Source of the DNA: Armigeres subalbatus
Lineage: Eukaryota; Arthropoda; Insecta; Diptera; Culicidae
Direction: 5' to 3'
Length of the DNA: 64,000 nucleotides
Assembly: GCF_024139115.2 (NCBI RefSeq)
Contig: NC_085140.1
Location: 464,163,506-464,227,505 of the forward strand
The notes under the pieces are model-generated. The model did not search any database. It was not told where the DNA came from and saw nothing but the letters and a program-made list of their open reading frames with translations. Position numbers and translations under genes: made by a program. This document shows, in pieces, positions 25,418 through 38,299 of the stretch. Position 1 is the first letter of the stretch. Each line of letters opens with the position of its first letter.

Positions 25418-27800
25418 CGAATCAAATTCCTAGAAGTTCGGTTTTCAGCATTACTTAGCGCAAGAGAGGGTTTAAACTCTGCGTTAAACTGAATTTTATC
25501 GGCCGATTCGGGGCGTTATCATGAGTGATCAGCACTCATGGAACACATTGTTTAACGCGAATGTCAGCCGGGTTCGATCAAAAGTGTAAGATTTAGTGTA
25601 ATTAGTTTAATTATTTTTATTTTTAGGCATCAAACGTTAGGAGCATGTTTTCAGCGTCGCACAGCCCAGGAGAGGGTGTAAGCTCACAACGGTATAGTGT
25701 AGGCCGTCCTCGATTGGGGTCCTGTGGGTCGCATGTAGTGGTTGTGCTCGGGGCAGTTATGTGTTGAAAGCGGTTTCGGGGCAGTTAGGATTGAGTTTTA
25801 ATATAAACAGATGTAGGATTGAACAAAGTTATAACCTTTAAGGTTCATATTGTGGAGACTATTGACAGCCAAAGCGTTGAGGATAAGCTTTAGTTAGCAA
25901 CTGAATTAATTTATCCGATTGGGAATCCTAGATTGAATAGTAGGTATATATGGACAATAATAGAAACTATATACAGTTATCATTTTATTAAGTATTGAGG
26001 ATATGTTTTTGGTTGTTGAGTATCAGATGGGCATGTGTGATATCCATTAATAAGACAGAATTATTAGAACTGTATTTTTGTCTTTGTAGTAAGATTAATT
26101 ACTTACTAATGTTTTGCGGGCCGGCGAGTGAAAGCGGCCCAATTCTTTTATCTACCTCTTTCCAGACGACCAGTGATGAAGAAAATCTTATTGTTCCGGT
26201 ATCAGCAGTGGTATTCATATTCATAACAACCACCGTCAATACAGGAAGTCTGTGTTCACAACGTGATTACTTCAAGGACAATCCCAACATCTTCTGTGAA
26301 TTGCAGATAAGTATTGCGTTTATATTTTAATTGCACTGTGCTCGTTCTAATCTGATCGATGAATGAATTCACTTGTCACTAATCAATATCATTAGTAAAT
26401 TTAAATATTCCGTAGATTAGAAAAGCAAGTGCATATATTTCTATTTTATGGCAACATATCACAACTAGGGATCCTACATTCAGAGATATGCGAAAGCGGC
26501 CATGTTGAGCCAATCGAACATTGAGAGCTGTCAGAAGCTGAGCCAAATGAACATTGTTATTGCTGCGGATTGAAAGGTATTGCGATTATAATGAACAAAA
26601 AATACGAAAAGTTTTGTCGAATAAACAATTTGTTTTACATTGGCAAGATGAAGTCGTCTAGTTTATGCATGGTACTTTGTTCATTTGTATTGTACTTTTA
26701 TTCTAGTGATAATGCACTGTTGGACGTTAGATAACGAAATCTGAAAATGCCATTATGCGCATGTAAGTCATGTTCGAGCTCCAACATTTTGCGCCACGGC
26801 AAGTGCTGGCAGCGTTTGTTTACGAAAGTACAGCGTTGCTAAATTGTCTGGAAAAGTATTCGCACATCTCTTAATATAGGATCCCTAATCACAACGAAAC
26901 GGACCCTTGGGAGCCTTAAGTGAGATCTCGGTCCGGTTGCATCTAAGGAGATCTTAGTGCAGTGCACACCGGACGTGTTGCCCAGTAGACGTATCGCTCA
27001 GCGGTATTTAAATACAACGCAGATAGGCTATGGTCAGAGGGTGCGTTGATATTACAATATTACAAGATTACAAAAATATTACTGAGAACACGTAATAAAG
27101 CTTTATTGAAAAGTCGTGAAAAACTGGATTTCAAAGTGCCTGGGCAATACGCCCCACCGTAATCAAACACGTTTAAAAGCCCTTCATTAGTATTTTATCA
27201 ATCCCATAATAAAAGGTTACAAATCCTTATGTGCTTGACATTAAAAACCAACATAAGTCCATTTAAGCAGGAGTGAATTACATTTCAATATTGTCCATAC
27301 AATTTGGAAGCAACTGCTGCAGGCTCGCTTCGCTTGTGTACAGTTGATAAGGGCATACAATCCTGCCTACGCTGGGGCGTTTTGGCCAGTGAAACATGTT
27401 TTCGAAAATTGTACATTTTTGAAGATGGAAGCAATTTTATATCATGTTAACCACTGAGAAAAGTTATTTTGTTGCCCAACTAAGTGTTCCAGTGCAAGTT
27501 TTTCGGACAGTATGCTAGTATTGCTCCAGAATGTTGAGCAAACAAACATGAAAAGTTATTGCGCTTTTTGCACTTTAAGGTTCCCCCAAACACACGCGAC
27601 GCGACAGTCGCGACGCGATTCTATCGCTTGGCGACAGCCCTGCCGTCCTGTTTAGTCACGCTTAGTCGACATCTAAGAAGCTTTCCCCTAAAGCAAAAAT
27701 TTGTGTTGGTCTATTTTAGCTCATTAAAACTCATATTCGCCTATATGGGTCTCAGTATGATAGTTACTATAAACTGTGTGTACAAAAATAGTAAACCAAT
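25418..27800 (+). repeat. Array unit 11
   Basis: TGT-type unit with GCGCATGTAAGTCATG (about 26757), a variant also seen in unit 13, and GTTTAAAAGCCC (about 27171). Confidence 0.9.
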
Positions 27801-30183
27801 CGAATCAAATTCCTAGAAGTTCGGTTTTCAGCATTACTTAGCGCAAGAGAGGGTTTAAACTCTGCGTTAAACTGAATTTTATCGGCCGATTCGGGGCGTT
27901 ATCATGAGTGATCAGCACTCATGGAACACATTGTTTAACGCGAATGTCAGCCGGGTTCGATCAAAAGTGTAAGATTTAGTGTAATTAGTTTAATTATTTT
28001 TATTTTTAGGCATCAAACGTTAGGAGCATGTTTTCAGCGTCGCACAGCCCAGGAGAGGGTGTAAGCTCACAACGGTATAGTGTAGGCCGTCCTCGATTGG
28101 GGTCCTGTGGGTCGCATGTAGTGGTTGTGCTCGGGGCAGTTATGTGTTGAAAGCGGTTTCGGGGCAGTTAGGATTGAGTTTTAATATAAACAGATGTAGG
28201 ATTGAACAAAGTTATAACCTTTTAAGGTTCATATTGTGGAGACTATTGACAGCCAAAGCGTTGAGGATAAGCTTTTAGTTAGCAACTGAATTAATTTATC
28301 CGATTGGGAATCCTAGATTGAATAGTAGGTATATATGGACAATAATAGAAACTATATACAGTTATCATTTTATTAAGTATTGAGGATATGTTTTTGGTTG
28401 TTGAGTATCAGATGGGCATGTGTGATATCCATTAATAAGACAGAATTATTAGAACTGTATTTTTGTCTTTGTAGTAAGATTAATTACTTACTAATGTTTT
28501 GCGGGCCGGCGAGTGAAAGCGGCCCAATTCTTTTATCTACCTCTTTCCAGACGACCAGTGATGAAGAAAATCTTATTGTTCCGGTATCAGCAGTGGTATT
28601 CATATTCATAACAACCACCGTCAATACAGGAAGTCTGTGTTCACAACGTGATTACTTCAAGGACAATCCCAACATCTTCTGTGAATTGCAGATAAGTATT
28701 GCGTTTATATTTTAATTGCACTGTGCTCGTTCTAATCTGATCGATGAATGAATTCACTTGTCACTAATCAATATCATTAGTAAATTTAAATATTCCCGTA
28801 GATTAGAAAAGCAAGTGCATATATTTCTATTTTATGGCAACATATCACAACTAGGGATCCTACATTCAGAGATATGCGAAAGCGGCCATGTTGAGCCAAT
28901 CGAACATTGAGAGCTGTCAGAAGCTGGAGCCAAATGAACATTGTTATTGCTGCGGATTGAAAGGTATTGCGATTATAATGAACAAAAAAATACGAAAAGT
29001 TTTGTCGAATAAACAATTTGTTTTACATTGGCAAGATGAAGTCGTCTAGTTTATGCATGGTACTTTGTTCATTTGTATTGTACTTTTTATTCTAGTGATA
29101 ATGCACTGTTGGACGTTAGATAACGAAATCTGAAAATGCCATTATGCGCAAAGTCATGTTCGAGCTCCAACATTTTGCGCCACGGCAAGTGCTGGCAGCG
29201 TTTGTTTACGAAAGTACAGCGTTGCTAAATTGTCTGGAAAAGTATTCGCACATCTCTTAATATAGGATCCCTAATCACAACGAAACGGACCCTTGGGAGC
29301 CTTAAGTGAGATCTCGGTCCGGTTGCATCTAAGGAGATCTTAGTGCAGTGCACACCGGACGTGTTGCCCAGTAGACGTATCGCTCAGCGGTATTTAAATA
29401 CAACGCAGATAGGCTATGGTCAGAGGGTGCGTTGATATTACAATATTACAAGATTACAAAAATATTACTGAGAACACGTAATAAAGCTTTATTGAAAAGT
29501 CGTGAAAAACTGGATTTCAAAAGTGCCTGGGCAATACGCCCCACCGTAATCAAACACGTTTCAAAGCCCTTCATTAGTATTTTATCAATCCCATAATAAA
29601 AGGTTACAAATCCTTATGTGCTTGACATTAAAAACCAACATAAGTCCATTTAAGCAGGAGTGAATTACATTTCAATATTGTCCATACAATTTGGAAGCAA
29701 CTGCTGCAGGCTCGCTTCGCTTGTGTACAGTTGATAAGGGCATACAATCCTGCCTACGCTGGGGCGTTTTGGCCAGTGAAACATGTTTTCGAAAATTGTA
29801 CATTTTGAAGATGGAAGCAATTTTATATCATGTTAACCACTGAGAAAAGTTATTTTGTTGCCCAACTAAGTGTTCCAGTGCAAGTTTTTCGGACAGTATG
29901 CTAGTATTGCTCCAGAATGTTGAGCAAACAAACATGAAAAGTTATTGCGCTTTTGCACTTTAAGGTTCCCCAAACACACGCGACGCGACAGTCGTGACGC
30001 GATTCTATCGCTTGGCGACAGCCCTGCCGTCCTGTTTAGTCACGCTTAGTCGACATCTAAGAAGCTTTCCCTAAAGCAAAAATTTGTGTTGGTCTATTTT
30101 AGCTCATTAAAACTCATATTCGCCTATATGGGTCTCAGTATGATAGTTACTATAAACTGTGTGTACAAAAATAGTAAACCAAT
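27801..30183 (+). repeat. Array unit 12
   Basis: Last TGT-type unit. It has CCTTTTAAGGTT (about 28219), AAGCTGGAGCC (about 28921) and the CAGTCGTGACGCG variant (about 29987) shared with unit 8. Confidence 0.9.
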
Positions 30184-32567
30184 CGAATCAAATTCCTAGA
30201 AGTTCGGTTTTCAGCATTACTTAGCGCAAGAGAGGGTTTAAACTCTGCGTTAAACTGAATTTTATCGGCCGATTCGGGGCGTTATCATGAGTGATCAGCA
30301 CTCATGGAACACATTGTTTAACGCGAATGTCAGCCGGGTTCGATCAAAAGTGTAAGATTTAGTGTAATTAGTTTAATTATTTTTATTTTTAGGCATCAAA
30401 CGTTAGGAGCATGTTTTCAGCGTCGCACAGCCCAGGAGAGGGTGTAAGCTCACAACGGTATAGTGTAGGCCGTCCTCGATTGGGGTCCTGTGGGTCGCAT
30501 GTAGTGGTTGTGCTCGGGGCAGTTATGTGTTGAAAGCGGTTTCGGGGCAGTTAGGATTGAGTTTTAATATAAACAGATGTAGGATTGAACAAAGTTATAA
30601 CCTTTAAGGTTCATATTGTGGAGACTATTGACAGCCAAAGCGTTGAGGATAAGCTTTTAGTTAGCAACTGAATTAATTTATCCGATTGGGAATCCTAGAT
30701 TGAATAGTAGGTATATATGGACAATAATAGAAACTATATACAGTTATCATTTTATTAAGTATTGAGGATATGTTTTTGGTTAAGTTGAGTATCAGATGGG
30801 CATGTGTGATATCCATTAATAAGACAGAATTATTAGAACTGTATTTTTGTCTTTGTAGTAAGATTAATTACTTACTAATGTTTTGCGGGCCGGCGAGTGA
30901 AAGCGGCCCAATTCTTTTATCTACCTCTTTCCAGACGACCAGTGATGAAGAAAATCTTATTGTTCCGGTATCAGCAGTGGTATTCATATTCATAACAACC
31001 ACCGTCAATACAGGAAGTCTGTGTTCACAACGTGATTACTTCAAGGACAATCCCAACATCTTCTGTGAATTGCAGATAAGTATTGCGTTTATATTTTAAT
31101 TGCACTGTGCTCGTTCTAATCTGATCGATGAATGAATTCACTTGTCACTAATCAATATCATTAGTAAATTTAAATATTCCCGTAGATTAGAAAAGCAAGT
31201 GCATATATTTCTATTTTATGGCAACATATCACAACTAGGGATCCTACATTCAGAGATATGCGAAAGCGGCCATGTTGAGCCAATCGAACATTGAGAGCTG
31301 TCAGAAGCTGAGCCAAATGAACATTGTTATTGCTGCGGATTGAAAGGTATTGCGATTATAATGAACAAAAAATACGAAAAGTTTTGTCGAATAAACAATT
31401 TGTTTTACATTGGCAAGATGAAGTCGTCTAGTTTATGCATGGTACTTTGTTCATTTGTATTGTACTTTTATTCTAGTGATAATGCACTGTTGGACGTTAG
31501 ATAACGAAATCTGAAAATGCCATTATGCCATGTAAGTCATGTTCGAGCTCCAACATTTTGCGCCACGGCAAGTGCTGGCAGCGTTTGTTTACGAAAGTAC
31601 AGCGTTGCTAAATTGTCTGGAAAAGTATTCGCACATCTCTTAATATAGGATCCCTAATCACAACGAAACGGACCCTTGGGAGCCTTAAGTGAGATCTCGG
31701 TCCGGTTGCATCTAAGGAGATCTTAGTGCAGTGCACACCGGACGTGTTGCCCAGTAGACGTATCGCTCAGCGGTATTTAAATACAACGCAGATAGGCTAT
31801 GGTCAGAGGGTGCGTTGATATTACAATATTACAAGATTACAAAAATATTACTGAGAACACGTAATAAAGCTTTATTGAAAAGTCGTGAAAAACTGGATTT
31901 CAAAAGTGCCTGGGCAATACGCCCCACCGTAATCAAACACGTTTCAAAGCCCTTCATTAGTATTTTATCAATCCCATAATAAAAGGTTACAAATCCTTAT
32001 GTGCTTGACATTAAAAACCAACATAAGTCCATTTAAGCAGGAGTGAATTACATTTCAATATTGTCCATACAATTTGGAAGCAACTGCTGCAGGCTCGCTT
32101 CGCTTGTGTACAGTTGATAAGGGCATACAATCCTGCCTACGCTGGGGCGTTTTGGCCAGTGAAACATGTTTTCGAAAATTGTACATTTTTGAAGATGGAA
32201 GCAATTTTATATCATGTTAACCACTGAGAAAAGTTATTTTGTTGCCCAACTAAGTGTTCCAGTGCAAGTTTTTCGGACAGTATGCTAGTATTGCTCCAGA
32301 ATGTTGAGCAAACAAACATGAAAAGTTATTGCGCTTTTTGCACTTTAAGGTTCCCCAAACACACGCGACGCGACAGTCGCGACGCGATTCTATCGCTTGG
32401 CGACAGCCCTGCCGTCCTGTTTAGTCACGCTTAGTCGACATCTAAGAAGCTTTCCCTAAAGCAAAATTTGTGTTGGTCTATTTTAGCTCATTAAAACTCA
32501 TATTCGCCTATATGGGTCTCAGTATGATAGTTACTATAAACTGTGTGTACAAAAATAGTAAACCAAT
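30184..32567 (+). repeat. Array unit 13
   Basis: Returns to the TAAG form (about 30779) and has ATGCCATGTAAGTCATG (about 31525), related to the unit 11 variant. Confidence 0.9.
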
Positions 32568-34209
32568 CGAATCAAATTCCTAGAAGTTCGGTTTTCAGCA
32601 TTACTTAGCGCAAGAGAGGGTTTAAACTCTGCGTTAAACTGAATTTTATCGGCCGATTCGGGGCGTTATCATGAGTGATCAGCACTCATGGAACACATTG
32701 TTTAACGCGAATGTCAGCCGGGTTCGATCAAAGTGTAAGATTTAGTGTAATTAGTTTAATTATTTTTATTTTAGGCATCAAACGTTAGGAGCATGTTTTC
32801 AGCGTCGCACAGCCCAGGAGAGGGTGTAAGCTCACAACGGTATAGTGTAGGCCGTCCTCGATTGGGGTCCTGTGGGTCGCATGTAGTGGTTGTGCTCGGG
32901 GCAGTTATGTGTTGAAAGCGGTTTCGGGGCAGTTAGGATTGAGTTTTAATATAAACAGATGTAGGATTGAACAAAGTTATAACCTTTAAGGTTCATATTG
33001 TGGAGACTATTGACAGCCAAAGCGTTGAGGATAAGCTTTTAGTTAGCAACTGAATTAATTTATCCGATTGGGAATCCTAGATTGAATAGTAGGTATATAT
33101 GGACAATAATAGAAACTATATACAGTTATCATTTTATTAAGTATTGAGGATATGTTTTTGGTTAAGTTGAGTATCAGATGGGCATGTGTGATATCCATTA
33201 ATAAGACAGAATTATTAGAACTGTATTTTGTCTTTGTAGTAAGATTAATTACTTACTAATGTTTTGCGGGCCGGCGAGTGAAAGCGGCCCAATTCTTTTA
33301 TCTACCTCTTTCCAGACGACCAGTGATGAAGAAAATCTTATTGTTCCGGTATCAGCAGTGGTATTCATATTCATAACAACCACCGTCAATACAGGAAGTC
33401 TGTGTTCACAACGTGATTACTTCAAGGACAATCCCAACATCTTCTGTGAATTGCAGATAAGTATTGCGTTTATATTTTAATTGCACTGTGCTCGTTCTAA
33501 TCTGATCGATGAATGAATTCACTTGTCACTAATCAATATCATTAGTAAATTTAAATATTCCCGTAGATTAGAAAAGCAAGTGCATATATTTCTATTTTAT
33601 GGCAACATATCACAACTAGGGATCCTACATTCAGAGATATGCGAAAGCGGCCATGTTGAGCCAATCGAACATTGAGAGCTGTCAGAAGCTGAGCCAAATG
33701 AACATTGTTATTGCTGCGGATTGAAAGGTATTGCGATTATAATGAACAAAAAATACGAAAAGTTTTGTCGAATAAACAATTTGTTTTACATTGGCAAGAT
33801 GAAGTCGTCTAGTTTATGCATGGTACTTTGTTCATTTGTATTGTACTTTTATTCTAGTGATAATGCACTGTTGGACGTTAGATAACGAAATCTGAAAATG
33901 CCATTATGCGCAAAGTCATGTTCGAGCTCCAACATTTTGCGCCACGGCAAGTGCTGGCAGCGTTTGTTTACGAAAGTACAGCGTTGCTAAATTGTCTGGA
34001 AAAGTATTCGCACATCTCTTAATATAGGATCCCTAATCACAACGAAACGGACCCTTGGGAGCCTTAAGTGAGATCTCGGTCCGGTTGCATCTAAGGAGAT
34101 CTTAGTGCAGTGCACACCGGACGTGTTGCCCAGTAGACGTATCGCTCAGCGGTATTTAAATACAACGCAGATAGGCTATGGTCAGAGGGTGCGTTGATAT
34201 TACAATATT
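32568..34209 (+). repeat. Array unit 14, proximal part, interrupted
   Basis: TAAG-type unit matching the consensus for 1,642 bp, then breaking off after GATATTACAATATT. The next unit bases (ACAAGATTAC) reappear at 34993 after foreign DNA and a gap. Confidence 0.9.
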
Positions 34210-34967
34210 GTAGTTACGTATTGCTAAAGTTATTGTTCTTTTTTTTTTTTTTTTTTTTCAAAGTGAGTCAAATTGACTCACTTTGAGTAGATTCAAATGA
34301 GCGTAGACGAACCACAGAACAACAGACGTATCACTTAAATTCAATCCATCGATGGATCGTTCAGGAGATAAAACAACACAAATTTTAGTTGTTTTCGATC
34401 TGGCAACTCTTTCATTCCATCCTTTGATATTGTTAGATTTTCTGGATTTGATACACTGCAGAAAAGATATTTTAGTTACTAGATAAAGATTGTCGCTTCG
34501 GTTCCTTTGTTCTCACTTTGACTCACTTTGAAAAAAGTGGAAAAGCTCACTTTTGAGTAACCGTATGTTTACTCACTTATGAGTAATGTAGCATCATGTC
34601 AAATTAGAGTAGCTCTTACTCACTTTTTTCAACAAAAGTGAGTAGATCTTACTCACTTTAGGAAATGCTAGCTGTTTTGCGCTTCATTATGGAATGGCAT
34701 TTTATTTTGATGAAAGAAAGGCTACCCGCCTCGCTAGATCAAATATATAATATTATTAAATATAAATGTAAAATTTAAAAAATGGTTGGTAGTCGCAAAA
34801 ATCATCGTCTTGGCGCAAGAGTAATGTCTTCCTCGACAGATTCTATCGCGTTCGTCGCCAAGGAACAAGACAATGTAACGCCCATAATTTGACGGGGGTA
34901 TCTTCTTCCGATTATGCGTACGCCTATAAAATAAGAGTCGAGGAGAAATTATAACACAATCAAAACA
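34210..34967. mobile_element. Foreign repeat DNA inserted in unit 14
   Basis: After a poly-T run (34239-34258) come repeated AGTGAGT/ACTCACT motifs, including the palindrome AAAGTGAGTCAAATTGACTC at 34258. Then comes a segment (34281-34516) paralogous to 47872-48112 that carries the first part of the AAAAGATATTTTAG MITE, and more ACTCACTT motifs to about 34670. The segment separates two parts of one array unit, so it entered, or was misassembled, after the array formed. Confidence 0.7.
34874..34967 (+). mobile_element. Possible start of an LTR, cut by the assembly gap
   Basis: TGTAACGCCCATAATTTGAC begins with the TG expected of an LTR. CCTATAAAATAAG (TATA at 34925) follows about 50 bp later, then the sequence runs into 25 N. 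This looks like a U3/TATA region of an LTR element whose body is missing from the assembly. Weak evidence without the other LTR. Confidence 0.3.
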
Positions 34968-34992
34968 NNNNNNNNNNNNNNNNNNNNNNNNN
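34968..34992. other. Assembly gap (25 N)
   Basis: Twenty-five N. The uniform size, shared with the second gap, suggests an arbitrary placeholder. Confidence 1.
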
Positions 34993-35700
34993 ACAAGATT
35001 ACAAAAATATTACTAGAACACGTAAAAGCTTTATTGAAAAGTCGTGAAAAACTGGATTTCAAAAGTGCCTGGGCAATACGCCCCACCGTAATCAAACACG
35101 TTTCAAAAGCCCTTCATTAGTATTTTATCAATCCATAATAAAAGGTTACAAATCCTATGTGCTTGACATTAAAAACCAACATAAGTCCATTTAAGCAGGA
35201 GTGAATTACTTTCAATATTGTCCATACAATGGTTAACATGCTAGGCTCGCTTCGCTTGTGTACAGTGATAAGGGCGCAATCCTGCCTACGCTGGGCGTTT
35301 TGGCCAGTGAAACATGTTTTCGAAAATTGTACATTTTGAAGATGGAAGCAATTTTTATATCATGTTAACCACTGAGAAAAGTTATTTTGCTCCAACCATG
35401 TTCGTGCAGTTTTTCGGGATATGCTAGTATTGCTCCAGAATGTTGGAGCAAACAAACATGAAAAGTTATTGCGCTTTTGCACTTTAGGTTCCCCAACACA
35501 CGCGACGCGACAGTCCGATGGATTTCATCTTTGGCGACAGCCCTGCCGTCCTGTTTAGTCACGCTTAGTCGACAACTAAGAAGCTTTCCCCAAAGCAAAA
35601 ATTTGTTTTGGTCTATTTTAGCTCATTAAAACTCAGAGTCGCCTATAGGTCTCAGTATGATAGTTACTATCAACGTGTGTACAAAAATAGTAAACCAATC
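34993..35700 (+). repeat. Array unit 14, distal part, decayed
   Basis: Resumes at ACAAGATTACAAAAATATTACT and stops at the unit end CCAATCG. It differs from the other units by many deletions and substitutions, such as CAATGGTTAACATGCTAGGC, CAGTCCGATGGATTTC and ACTCAGAGTCGCC. This could be an old edge unit that escaped homogenisation or poor consensus next to the gap. Confidence 0.85.
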
Positions 35701-35734
35701 GGTTTTAAATGTCCCACCCTTCCTCCCATGGCTG

Positions 35735-35806
35735 CCTCTTGGATTCGAACCAAGAGCACCAACAAATCGCCAGAATGATGCGTGTACGCTAGCCACTCTT
35801 ACGGTT
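35735..35806 (-). mobile_element. tRNA-derived SINE head or tRNA-like sequence
   Basis: On the minus strand there is a perfect B box GGTTCGAATCC (35741-35751) inside a T-arm (CTTGG stem, TTCGAAT loop, CCAAG stem). A tolerable A box (GTGGCTAGCGTA, about 35784-35796) lies the right distance upstream. The sequence flanking the T-arm does not form an acceptor stem, so a functional tRNA is unlikely. It directly abuts the right end of the macrosatellite. Confidence 0.45.
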
Positions 35807-35819
35807 ACTGTGTAAATTA

Positions 35820-38290
35820 TTGCTGTTATTGAATGATGCCTCTCTTGTCTGAAGTCGGTGAGCACTACTGCGCTTCCACCCTCATTCGTGCTATTTGTTT
35901 CGGAAGTGAGCTACATGGTTTAAAGAGAGCGAGTTCGCGAAAACGATGTTGTATTACAGCTCGTCACCACGCGATGCAAAGTTTAATATTAAGAGCTTGT
36001 AGTACAAGCTCTGTTCTAAAAATATAAAATGAGTTTGCTTTCCTTTGAGGCAATATAACTCCTGAACGGATGGTCTTTTCACTATCGGTTCGATTGTGGA
36101 TTTGGCATTGCAAGAAAAAGAAGCAGAATATTGAAAATAAGCACGGAAATGGAAAAAAAAAAGACTCTCCATATTTTAGAGGTAATTTATTTAAAACGGT
36201 TGTCAGTACAGAGGTTGGAAATATTTAATACTGTGAATAAAACGAAAATCAAAACAAAATTTTGAAATCTAAATTATTCGTCTATTACGCAGTGCAAGAG
36301 AATTCCAAGAACGCGCTGATAACTGTTTTAATTAAATTACATACTTTAGAATTTTTAGAAGGGTTTGAAAAATTTTCCTGATTTAAGCGTGAAAATATTT
36401 CGAAAACTGTAAAGTATTTTTAATTCACTGAGCCCATGCTACCGTACAAAGGTTATTGGAAAAGCTGGAAGACACAAAGCACACATCGACAGGATCAGAA
36501 GCGCATTATTCGGAATGGCAGCCGTCCAGTGGTCATGTGATACTTGGTAAGATTAAACCACCACCGTCGGTGATTAACTACGCTGCCATGGACTATGTTA
36601 TTATTCATTAATCTGAGTTTGAAGACTAAGGTCAACTCTCACATATGAGATTGAAATGTACTTCGTTGTAATTTTATTCCCAAGCCATTATTCCTGTGGC
36701 TAATATTGGCCACTGTGTTACCTTTAAATACATAAACAGCTTCTTATCATGTAGTGTTTTAGACGAAGATATTTGCAATGAATCATACCTCTGCAATATA
36801 GCTATTAACAAACTCTATAGTCACATTTACATTTAGGAGATTTTAAGTTTTATCTTTCTAAAGTTTCATACATCTGGGAGATATAATATTTTTTTTAATG
36901 ATATTGTTTCTGTAGAAAATAACGATTGATGGAAACATAAGAGAATTTATTTTCATAATCCCTTGATTCTAAATTATCATATTTTCTACTATTTTAGGTA
37001 ACCAAAAACTGGATAATTGGAACAGCCCATGAACGCATTACTTAGGTGACCGTCAGAGTAAAAGCGACGTGCGATAATTACAATTATTACTTCAATTATC
37101 TGTCAAATTGTCAATGCATTCAGAAATACAAATAGGTAGACGATTGATGAAAAAGTGTATCCCCTAGTGCTACTTCGATTTCAAATGTGGTTTCCCAATT
37201 GGCTAATTTAGATACACGAGAAAGGTACCATCTCCGCAGGTTTTTATTTTTCAATAAAGGATAATTTATTCGCTATACAAATACCTGGTGAGCATGCATA
37301 ACGTATATTTTAAAATAATCTAAGAATTTAAATAAAAATCATATAATCAATGTTGAATGTATTACGACACATTATAAACATAACTCACGATAACTAAACG
37401 CCAATCAGCGGTACCGCTGTGGCATTGGGTGTTCTAGAATTCCAACGATGCTGCCATGCCGCCACACCACCGACAAATGATCATCTGACGAATTGATGGA
37501 TCAAGCAGTCAGCTAGACAAAATAGAAAATTTCCAATTTAAGCACTTTGGCAATACTTCTGACAATCACTGCTCGTACAATTAGTTAATTTATCTCTTTT
37601 CGAACTCTCCTGAGAAATTCTTTTGATCAAACTTATGCGCAAGCGATAACGTTTTCACACACTAATCTAGGGACCATATTCTTTTGCCAACAAAGCAGAA
37701 ATTACTCTATGCACTTCTTCATCTCTTCATCGAACTGAGAGGTGCCAAGTTGATAGCACGTTTTGGTGAGTACTTTTAGGCTATTCTTTAAACCTCTTTT
37801 TATCGGAAATTGTGTACCGAACATCAAAGTCAGAGATTGCACGATTTGCAAAACATCAGTAAAGACATTTCGGTATTATTCTTCGAGCTAGTATCAACCA
37901 CCAACACACTTTTGGTATCGATCTGCTTCATTATTAATACTTTGTCTATCACGTTAAACTGAATAATGAAACGCATCACCATATATAAGTAAAATCAAAA
38001 ATCAGCTGAACAAAACATTGTTAACTCTTTTCACATTCCAAGTGATGACTACCGGAACGAATTTCAACTGACAACCCGGAAATCATATTTCGTTAAAAGA
38101 ACTTAAAATTACTTCTCCCACACTCTGTTTTTCTTGATCGAACTGGATCGAAAACAACTCTTCCTACTTTCTTCAACAGGCAGACGAAATGGCAAATTCT
38201 AAGTCGTACCTGTTATCGCTCAAAAATGCGTGTCAAGTACGAAATCGTTGTAATGCAATTTGCAAACGACTTATCTGCTTTTGTAAAACA
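35820..38290. other. Intergenic AT-rich DNA, no gene recognised
   Basis: About 2.5 kb with only short overlapping frames on both strands. I see no conserved domain, RNA gene or terminal-repeat element. ORFs at 35626-36172 look like chance. Confidence 0.6.
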
Positions 38291-38299
38291 TAGACCGAC

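Larger units (their letters stand above)
1582..35700 (+). repeat. Macrosatellite: 14 head-to-tail units of about 2.385 kb
   Basis: Using CGAATCAAATTCCTAG as phase marker, units start at 1582, 3962, 6349, 8736, 11114, 13502, 15887, 18272, 20655, 23033, 25418, 27801, 30184 and 32568. Full units are 2378-2388 bp. They are nearly identical. Most differences are homopolymer-length changes, which may be long-read consensus errors, plus some real substitutions. The unit is a composite: it contains a hAT-like MITE, a compound hairpin, a GTATTTAAATAC palindrome, an AATAAAGCTTTATT palindrome, a GC-rich CGCGACGCGACAGTCGCGAC block and a CATGAGTG/CACTCATG hairpin. It is not rDNA, histone or snRNA sequence as far as I can tell. 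Confidence 0.97.

Noticed and set aside
1582..35700. rDNA, histone or snRNA gene array
   Set aside because: No rRNA-like blocks, histone frames, histone 3' stem-loop or snRNA motifs were seen in the unit.
35735..35806. Functional tRNA gene
   Set aside because: T-arm is good but the acceptor stem does not form and the anticodon arm is poor.
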